Positions 1 to 4,420 of a DNA stretch of 7,461 bases are shown here, in pieces; position 1 is the first letter of the stretch, and the number at the start of each line of letters is the position of its first letter. Source of the DNA: an archaeon. Its GTDB lineage: Archaea > Nanobdellota > Nanobdellia > Woesearchaeales > ARS49. The notes beneath the pieces are model-generated. The model was not told the DNA's origin. It saw nothing but the letters and a program-made list of their open reading frames with translations, and searched no databases. The position numbers and the translations under genes are program-made. Where the stretch lies: the NCBI GenBank assembly GCA_016213425.1, contig JACRAI010000095.1:1-7461 (forward strand), given 5' to 3'.

Positions 1-1
1 C

Positions 2-154
2 GGAGTATTTTCAGGAGACTCAATAAATAATTTAGAAAAAAGCCCAATAAAAAATATTTATGTAACAAATTCCATGCCACAAAAGAAATCAAGAAAAATC
101 AAAGTCATAGATTTGTCTGAATTTATTAAAAAAACAATAAACGATGGTTTTTGA
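2..154 (+). CDS. prs: Ribose-phosphate pyrophosphokinase (PRPP synthetase), C-terminal fragment
   Basis: Only the last 50 codons are present; the gene begins before the window and ends at TGA 152-154. The enzyme transfers pyrophosphate from ATP to ribose 5-phosphate, giving PRPP for nucleotide and amino-acid synthesis. Recognition rests on the C-terminal signature of the family: GVFSGDSINNLEKSPIK at fragment residues 1-17 (family form: G-L-F-S-G-x-A, then a helix), then the strand IYVTNSMP (19-26), where the family has VVVTNTIP, and the closing KIKVIDLSEFI (32-42), where it has a final strand and helix of the type IEVVDVSELI. The active-site loops and the PRPP-binding motif are upstream and cannot be inspected. 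It converges on the small minus-strand operon that ends at 244. Recognition is by motif memory from a short fragment, but the match is strong. Confidence 0.85.
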   Translation, partial: GVFSGDSINNLEKSPIKNIYVTNSMPQKKSRKIKVIDLSEFIKKTINDGF

Positions 155-243
155 GCAAAGCGAGATAAAAATAATTTAATAATCCTAAGAATTCAGTTAA
201 ACTAGAAAAACAAGTAAAGCATAAAAGCTTATCTAACAATTAA
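155..243. other. Convergent intergenic spacer
   Basis: This 89-nt A+T-rich gap lies between the 3' ends of the PRPP synthetase gene and the 83-aa gene. I see no ORF and no strong hairpin. On the minus strand, past the 83-aa stop, there is a T-rich stretch (five T's at 206-210 read in reverse) that could end transcription in the archaeal U-tract manner. That is weak evidence. Confidence 0.4.
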
Positions 244-495
244 CTAGCACTTATCAATATATTCAACGCTAGGTTCTTTACTTAAATCATAGATTTGTTC
301 TTTGGTCAGCGTTGCAGTTAAACTGTTGGCAGTTTCTTGATTATAAGAGATTTTTTTATCTTTGAAGTACGCTTCAATCAAGAAAACATAAGTGTGTACG
401 TCCATAACATTTCCTTTAGCTAGAACAACTACATCAACTTTATCTTTTCCCCCTAATAAAGTCACCAAACTATCAGAAACTTTTCCCTTTGACAT
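244..495 (-). CDS. Small protein resembling a stand-alone inhibitor I9/subtilisin-propeptide fold
   Basis: An 83-aa cytosolic-looking protein with no signal peptide or membrane segment. Predicted order is strand (DVVVLAKG, residues 21-28), long helix (about 33-46), strand (NSLTATLT, 57-64), helix (KEQIYDLSKEP, 65-75), strand (SVEYID, 76-81). The C-terminal part follows the pattern of I9 propeptides of subtilisin-like proteases, where a strand is followed by 'LT-E-E-ΦxxLxxxPxVxxV-E'. In that family the domain acts as an intramolecular chaperone and tight inhibitor. A free-standing copy could inhibit a protease in trans or be an unrelated ferredoxin-like small domain. It is the second gene of an operon: a GAGGT Shine-Dalgarno motif (503-507) overlaps the upstream stop region and sits 7 nt before the ATG. 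The terminal residue is Cys83. The fold call comes from pattern resemblance only. Confidence 0.55.
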   Translation of the reverse strand: MSKGKVSDSLVTLLGGKDKVDVVVLAKGNVMDVHTYVFLIEAYFKDKKISYNQETANSLTATLTKEQIYDLSKEPSVEYIDKC

Positions 496-507
496 TAATA
501 ATACCTC

Positions 508-678
508 TTAAATCTTATAAGTACTTACATATTTGTTTTCAACAACCTCTTTTTTAGCGTACAAAATGTTAACTTCTTCTCTGGAAACTGTTTCTTCCAG
601 TTTAGGTTCAACAACTTTTGCACGAAGTTGTTTCAAAACAACATCTAACTCTTGAGATATTGGTTTTGGTTTTTGCAT
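508..678 (-). CDS. Hypothetical 56-aa protein, first gene of a two-gene operon
   Basis: ATG at 678-676 and TAA at 510-508 give 56 residues. I do not recognise the family. The protein is highly charged, with a proline-containing N-terminus (MQKPKPISQE), a probable helix at 10-21, a Lys/Glu/Val-rich middle and no cysteines. It appears cytosolic. Support for a real gene comes from its setting. A good archaeal BRE/TATA element lies 26-27 nt before the ATG, which fits a leaderless message. The stop codon is followed after only 12 nt by the start of the 83-aa I9-like gene, with a Shine-Dalgarno motif in between. The two are therefore probably co-transcribed and may act together. No function is proposed. 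Confidence 0.65.
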   Translation of the reverse strand: MQKPKPISQELDVVLKQLRAKVVEPKLEETVSREEVNILYAKKEVVENKYVSTYKI

Positions 679-698
679 CCTCTATAAAGGGGTTTATG

Positions 699-715
699 GA
701 TTTATAAATGTTTCG
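699..715 (-). promoter_or_regulatory. BRE/TATA promoter of the small operon (508-678, 244-495)
   Basis: Read on the minus strand this is CGAAACATTTATAAATC, a purine-rich BRE followed by a near-ideal TTTATAAA box (701-708). The box centre is 26.5 nt from the ATG at 678, so the transcript should start at or next to the start codon. Confidence 0.7.
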
Positions 716-784
716 ACCGATCTTCTAAGAAAATATGTTTGCTCTCTTCTTACACACTATATCTTTTTATTTTCAATAAGAATA

Positions 785-792
785 TTTTTAAA
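785..792 (+). promoter_or_regulatory. TATA box of the trmI-M3 peptidase operon
   Basis: TTTTTAAA centred 26.5 nt before the ATG at 815 predicts a leaderless transcript. No Shine-Dalgarno motif precedes the start (TTTTTTC runs up to the ATG). A 7-bp inverted repeat, ACACACT (752-758) and AGTGTGT (795-801), flanks the box and could be an operator. Confidence 0.65.
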
Positions 793-814
793 CAAGTGTG
801 TCTTATCTTTTTTC

Positions 815-1594
815 ATGCCTAAAATTCTTATTCAAAAAGGGAAAAAAGAATTTGTAGAAGAATTAAACCGCGAAGTCACAACTATAAAACAAAAAAACTT
901 TTTCTTGCAAAATATAAATAAAGATTTTCAATTATCCGGCTCTCTAATCTCAAAGAATGAATTGAAAAAGAATGGAGAAATAATCAAAGATAACAGAGGA
1001 AAAGATTTTCTTATATTTGAAAGCACATTCGTTGATGACTACAAAAGATTAAAGCGTTTACCTCAAACAATTCCACTAAAAGATATTGGACTGATCCTTG
1101 CCGAAACTGGAATTAACAGAACTTCAAAAGTTTTAGATTCTGGCACTGGAAGCGGAGCGTTAACTATTATGCTTGCAAATTTTGTTAAAGAAGTACATAG
1201 TTATGATGTGAGAGAAGATCATTTGAAAGCTGCACAGGATAATGTAGATTTTTTAAAACTTAAAAACATTAAATTAAAAAAGCAAGATATCAATGAAGGA
1301 ATACTTGAAAAAGATTTTGATTTGATAACTTTAGATCTCCCTGAACCCTGGAAAACATTGAAGCATTGCATTAATGCAATGAATATTGGCGCATTTATTG
1401 TGTGCTATTCAATAACCGTTCCTCAGCTTCAAGATTTTGTTGAAGCTGTACGCAAGGAAGAAAAATTAATGTATGTTAAAACTGTTGAAATTCAAGAACG
1501 CTTGTGGGAAGTTGACGGAAGAAAAGTCAAACCAAAAACAATAAGCATAGGCCACTCGGGATTTTTAACATTTGTGAGAAAAGTGCTAAAATGA
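815..1594 (+). CDS. trmI: tRNA (adenine-N1)-methyltransferase, TrmI/GCD14 family
   Basis: A 259-aa SAM-dependent Rossmann-fold methyltransferase. Archaeal TrmI enzymes make m1A at tRNA position 58 and often also 57, stabilising the T-loop/D-loop elbow, and act as tetramers. The N-terminal ~85 residues are the small beta domain, ending in the family linker RLPQTIPLKDIGLIL (81-95). SAM-binding motif I is VLDSGTGSGALT (106-117), with Ser109 where Ala is usual. Motif II holds acidic Asp131 (YDVREDH). The catalytic motif IV is DLPEPW (174-179), the hallmark of this family. The C-terminal HSGFLTFVRK (247-256) matches the family HTGFL element. Length is normal. The ATG is chosen because a TATA box lies 26.5 nt upstream. 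The stop overlaps the next gene's start as ATGA, so the two are translationally coupled. Confidence 0.9.
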   Translation: MPKILIQKGKKEFVEELNREVTTIKQKNFFLQNINKDFQLSGSLISKNELKKNGEIIKDNRGKDFLIFESTFVDDYKRLKRLPQTIPLKDIGLILAETGINRTSKVLDSGTGSGALTIMLANFVKEVHSYDVREDHLKAAQDNVDFLKLKNIKLKKQDINEGILEKDFDLITLDLPEPWKTLKHCINAMNIGAFIVCYSITVPQLQDFVEAVRKEEKLMYVKTVEIQERLWEVDGRKVKPKTISIGHSGFLTFVRKVLK

Positions 1595-3027
1595 ATTATG
1601 AAGAATGGAGTAAAAAAGCAGAAGATAATAATTCTTTGCTCAGCAATGAGTATTTTAACATGCAAGTGGGGCTTACTTATTCTGAAGAAAAAATTCACGA
1701 ATTAGAAAAAAAAAGCGAAGAGTTGGCAGTTTATTTCTTGAAAAACTGGAAAGAACCTGAAGAAGTTTACAGCTCTTGTGTTGGCGCAATAAGCAGCGCA
1801 AGAACTGTTAAGTCGTTATTAAAACTTCACGATTTAAGAAAAACAGAAATCATAAGTTCAAAACATAAATTCAAAAGTCAACCAGTTAACTGGGGCACGT
1901 GGAGGCAATTTGTTGTAAACGCAGAAGATAAAGCAAGAAAAGAAGTTTTTGATGAATTCATACAACTAACCACGAAAATTTCTCCATTAATTAAAGATCG
2001 ATTTGAAAAGAGTGCAGAAATCTTTGAAGAATACAATTTAGACCCATTAAAAGATTATTTGATGGAGCACAAAATAAGTTTAGAAAACTTGAAAGAATTT
2101 TTAGTTGATTTAAGAGATGGTGTAAAAAAAAGATATTTGGAAGTTTTTAGTGAGACTACACAAAAATTACTGAAAAGAGAACCTAAATATTATGATGATT
2201 TATACTTTATGAGAAATGTAATTTACAATGATTTAGTTAACAAATTTAAAAATATCAACCCTATGAATCATGTTAAGAAAACATTTGTTAAACTCAACCT
2301 AGATCCTTCAAAAATCATAGTTGATGAAATTGACAGACCTAACAAATATCCTTCGCCTTTTTGTTCAATGGTAAGAATTCCTACAGACATAAGAGTATCC
2401 TACAAAGCAGAAAATCCATTAAATGACATTAAAAGCGTTTATCATGAGATGGGCCATGCAATTCACGGAACATACATTAAATCAGACCTGCCTTACGAAA
2501 ACAGATGTTTACATTCTATGGGTCTAGCAGAAACATTCTCAACTTTTTTTGAAAGTCTTGCTTCGAACAAGTTATATTTAATGGAAGAATTGAATTTAAG
2601 CGAAGAATTAGCAGACCAGTACATTAACAGAAGCAAAACAATAAAATTCATAACACTAGCATTTTATGCTGGAAATTCTTTATTCAAAATGAGAATGTGG
2701 AATGAAAAAATTCCTTTTGAAAAATTAAATGACATCTATCATCAAGAAATAAAAAAAAGCATGAATTTGGAAATTCCTGGAGAATACTGGCAATTACATC
2801 ACATCTTGCCAGAATCTTTAATGTACGTTCCAAGCTATTTACTTGCTTACGCTAACGTTTGCGAAATGAAAGAAAAATGCGAAGAATTAGGCGGAAAAAG
2901 ATGGTGGAATAATAAAAAAGCAGGAGAATACATATTAAACGTAATGGAACTAGGAAACAAATCACCACTAGCAGACTTCTCAAAAATCAAACCAGATAAA
3001 TTAATCAAAGGAATGAATAATTTTTGA
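1591..3027 (+). CDS. M3-like zinc oligopeptidase (thimet/oligoendopeptidase F type)
   Basis: A 478-aa, mostly helical, soluble protein with no signal peptide. The zinc site is plain: HEMGH at 285-289 within VYHEMGHAIHG, with the third ligand predicted as Glu314 in MGLAETF. That is 25 residues after His289, the same spacing as His477 to Glu502 in thimet oligopeptidase. A C-terminal element with His403-His404 and Tyr412, Tyr416 and Tyr420 corresponds to the His/Tyr-rich substrate-binding region of M3 enzymes. It should cut short peptides in the cytosol, downstream of the proteasome or Lon. At 478 residues it is shorter than OpdA/PepF (about 600-700), closer to compact M3 relatives; it could also be grouped with M32-like carboxypeptidases. 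It starts on the ATGA overlap with trmI and has no promoter of its own. I see no functional link with trmI beyond co-transcription. Confidence 0.8.
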   Translation: MNYEEWSKKAEDNNSLLSNEYFNMQVGLTYSEEKIHELEKKSEELAVYFLKNWKEPEEVYSSCVGAISSARTVKSLLKLHDLRKTEIISSKHKFKSQPVNWGTWRQFVVNAEDKARKEVFDEFIQLTTKISPLIKDRFEKSAEIFEEYNLDPLKDYLMEHKISLENLKEFLVDLRDGVKKRYLEVFSETTQKLLKREPKYYDDLYFMRNVIYNDLVNKFKNINPMNHVKKTFVKLNLDPSKIIVDEIDRPNKYPSPFCSMVRIPTDIRVSYKAENPLNDIKSVYHEMGHAIHGTYIKSDLPYENRCLHSMGLAETFSTFFESLASNKLYLMEELNLSEELADQYINRSKTIKFITLAFYAGNSLFKMRMWNEKIPFEKLNDIYHQEIKKSMNLEIPGEYWQLHHILPESLMYVPSYLLAYANVCEMKEKCEELGGKRWWNNKKAGEYILNVMELGNKSPLADFSKIKPDKLIKGMNNF

Positions 3028-3050
3028 TTACACAGTATAGAAGATAAATG

Positions 3051-3058
3051 TTTATAAA
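3051..3058 (+). promoter_or_regulatory. Orphan TATA box between convergent genes
   Basis: TTTATAAA lies just after the M3 peptidase gene and is followed 26.5 nt later by an ATG (3081), the same geometry as the real promoters here. That ATG opens only a four-codon frame ending in TGA at 3093-3095. The box is almost symmetric, so it could also read the other way. It may be a chance match in A+T-rich DNA. Confidence 0.3.
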
Positions 3059-3109
3059 TTCTTAACAATTAACTTTCTTCATGTCTGAAAATTGAAGATA
3101 TTTGATCAC

Positions 3110-3115
3110 TTTTTT
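3110..3115 (+). terminator. T-tract terminator candidate after the trmI-M3 operon
   Basis: Six T's on the plus strand lie just before the stop codon of the convergent 3118-3378 gene. Archaeal termination typically uses such U-tracts without a hairpin. It could end the M3 operon transcript or a short RNA starting near 3081. Confidence 0.4.
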
Positions 3116-3117
3116 AT

Positions 3118-3378
3118 CTAAGAGTATATATCATATGCAATCCTGCCAAGTAAGGCTTCAACATCTTTTTTCTTTCCTTCTTTGCAGTAATCATAAGGTC
3201 TTTTATCTCCTAAACCTAAAGCACTAGAATAGAACCAATCTCTGGCTGCTTTTTCACTTCCCCAGATAGAAGTCATTTTCTTAACTAAATCTTGACCTGC
3301 TAATTTAATCATTTCTTCATTCAAGAAAACATCTAATTCTTTGAATTTTTCTTGTTTTAAAATATCATCAATGTTCAT
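3118..3378 (-). CDS. Stand-alone DUF2384 (MbcA/ParS/Xre antitoxin toxin-binding domain) protein
   Basis: An 86-aa protein. Residues 37-85 match the toxin-binding domain of the MbcA/ParS/Xre antitoxin group: a helix around TSIWGSEKAARDWF (36-49), then LGLGDKRPYDYCKEG (54-68) for the family's 'L-G-x-x-x-P-x-x-L-x-x-x-x-G', then DVEALLGRIAYDIYS (72-86) for 'VxxLLxRIxxG-hydrophobic'. In bacteria these proteins neutralise RES-domain NAD-degrading toxins. Here the first ~36 residues are too short and unlike an Xre helix-turn-helix, so the DNA-binding half seems missing. No RES-like toxin gene is nearby: its neighbours are the M3 peptidase (convergent) and DUF99 (divergent). The start at 3378 is preferred over upstream ATGs because an AGGAG motif (3386-3390) lies 7 nt before it, a TATA box lies 26 nt before it, and any extension would run antisense through DUF99. 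Confidence 0.65.
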   Translation of the reverse strand: MNIDDILKQEKFKELDVFLNEEMIKLAGQDLVKKMTSIWGSEKAARDWFYSSALGLGDKRPYDYCKEGKKKDVEALLGRIAYDIYS

Positions 3379-3397
3379 ACAATAACTCCTACAATAG

Positions 3398-3410
3398 TTA
3401 TATATAAAAT
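3398..3410 (-). promoter_or_regulatory. TATA box of the DUF2384 gene
   Basis: The minus strand reads ATTTTATATATAA, centred about 26 nt from the ATG at 3378. This predicts a leaderless or nearly leaderless message, which would leave the AGGAG at 3386-3390 outside the transcript. Either initiation starts a little further upstream or the purine motif is incidental. Confidence 0.55.
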
Positions 3411-3454
3411 TAATGGGTACATGATACATACTAGTAAAACTAAAACAGAAAACC

Positions 3455-3462
3455 TTTATAAT
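3455..3462 (+). promoter_or_regulatory. TATA box of the DUF99 gene
   Basis: TTTATAAT, preceded by GAAAACC as a plausible BRE, is centred 26.5 nt before the ATG at 3485. No Shine-Dalgarno motif is present, so the message is predicted to be leaderless. Confidence 0.65.
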
Positions 3463-3484
3463 ATCAAATATTCTCTTATGAATC

Positions 3485-4045
3485 ATGCTACGTAAAGAAA
3501 CTCGTGTTTTAGGAATTGACGATGGTCCTTTTAGCAAGAAAGATAAAAATGTTTTAGTTGTAGGAGTTTTGTTTAGAGGAGGTGAGTTTTTGGATGGAGT
3601 TTTAAGCACTAAAATTAAAGTTGACGGCAAAAACAGTACTGATAAACTGACTAAAATGATTAATACAAGTAAATTCAAAATCAACTTAAAAGCTATACTA
3701 CTTGATGGAATAGCACTGGGTGGTTTTAATGTTATAGATATTTATAAGTTGAATAAAAAAACAAAAGTTCCAGTTATAGTTGTGATGAGAACTTATCCCA
3801 ATTATGAAAAGATTTATTCAGCTCTAGATAAGGCAAAATTAAAATTTCAAAAGAGATTGATTGAAAAATTAGACAAACCTGCAAAAGTTGGAAAAATCTT
3901 CATTCAAACGGCAGGATTAACTTTTGAAGACGCAAAACAATTGGTTAATTTAACAACCAAACATGCATTCATTCCTGAGCCTTTAAGAGTTGCTCATTTA
4001 ATTGCTTCAGGAATTATTAAAGGAGAAAGTAAAGGTCGAGCATAA
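3485..4045 (+). CDS. DUF99 family protein (endonuclease V-like fold)
   Basis: A 186-aa protein of the archaeal DUF99 family, whose usual length is near 190. Diagnostic segments are the N-terminal GIDDGPF (10-16), a strand VLVVGVLFRGGEFLDGVL (23-40), then LLDGIALGGFNVIDI (72-86), the strand VPVIVVMRTYP (94-104), and the C-terminal HAFIPEPLRVAHLIASGI (161-178). The conserved Asp12, Asp13 and Asp74 sit where a metal site would be in the RNase H/EndoV-like fold the family is related to. The biochemical activity of DUF99 is not established to my knowledge, so a role in repair of deaminated bases or in RNA processing is inference. It has its own leaderless-type promoter, divergent from the DUF2384 gene. 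Its TAA ends at 4045, and the next base begins the stop codon of the convergent ORF. Confidence 0.85.
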   Translation: MLRKETRVLGIDDGPFSKKDKNVLVVGVLFRGGEFLDGVLSTKIKVDGKNSTDKLTKMINTSKFKINLKAILLDGIALGGFNVIDIYKLNKKTKVPVIVVMRTYPNYEKIYSALDKAKLKFQKRLIEKLDKPAKVGKIFIQTAGLTFEDAKQLVNLTTKHAFIPEPLRVAHLIASGIIKGESKGRA

Positions 4046-4330
4046 CTATATCATTCTATTAACTCTTCGGGGGAAATTGGCTTTACGAAATTCAGATTTG
4101 TTCACAAAAGTTAAAGGTTTTCCATCACAATTTAGCAGTTTAATGTAGCTTCCTTTTTTTGTTAAGCATCTATATCTATCCATTATTTTATCTTCTATTT
4201 GATGAAAGAACTCGTTATATTTAAAAAAATTTTTGTGGTTGAAAAACCATTCATCCAAACTTTCATGATAAAGTTTACATTCTTCCACTAATTCTTTAGA
4301 TTCTACTCTTGATCCTTCATGAAGATGCAA
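4046..4330 (-). CDS. Unrecognised ORF directly downstream of ABCE1, start uncertain
   Basis: Counting from TTG at 4330 this encodes 94 residues. The frame is open much further, for 124 codons, back to the codon just after the ABCE1 stop TAA (4423-4421), and is in the same frame as ABCE1. The 30 extra codons look like protein (for example FALLYSPLNVVEFLLHLHEG across the TTG) but contain no ATG or GTG. An ATG at 4413-4411, 7 nt after the ABCE1 stop, is in another frame and reaches a stop after 12 codons. The choices are TTG initiation, a non-standard ATA/ATT start, readthrough of the ABCE1 stop, or a gene with its 5' end frameshifted from that ATG. The protein is charged and soluble, with a basic tail (FRKANFPRRVNRM). 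I do not recognise a family. It is probably co-transcribed with ABCE1. Confidence 0.5.
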   Translation of the reverse strand: MHLHEGSRVESKELVEECKLYHESLDEWFFNHKNFFKYNEFFHQIEDKIMDRYRCLTKKGSYIKLLNCDGKPLTFVNKSEFRKANFPRRVNRMI

Positions 4331-4420
4331 TAAAAATTCTACAACGTTTAATGGTGAATATAATAATGCAAAATCTATATCACATCTATTAATAATTTTA
4401 TAAGCTTTATCATCTATGGC

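Noticed and set aside
1492..1698. Minus-strand 68-aa frame across the trmI/M3 junction
   Set aside because: Antisense to two well-recognised genes, with no domain and no promoter; a shadow frame.
2847..3068. Minus-strand 73-aa frame antisense to the M3 peptidase C-terminus
   Set aside because: Covered by conserved M3 coding sequence; low-information composition.
3081..3117. C/D-box guide RNA in the M3/DUF2384 spacer
   Set aside because: A CTGA occurs, but there is no RTGATGA-like C box with matching spacing, so a guide RNA cannot be supported.
3379..3684. Upstream extension of the DUF2384 reading frame to a 188-aa protein
   Set aside because: The extra 102 codons run antisense through the DUF99 gene and across its promoter, and read as shadow sequence. 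The motif match, AGGAG and TATA box all support the start at 3378.
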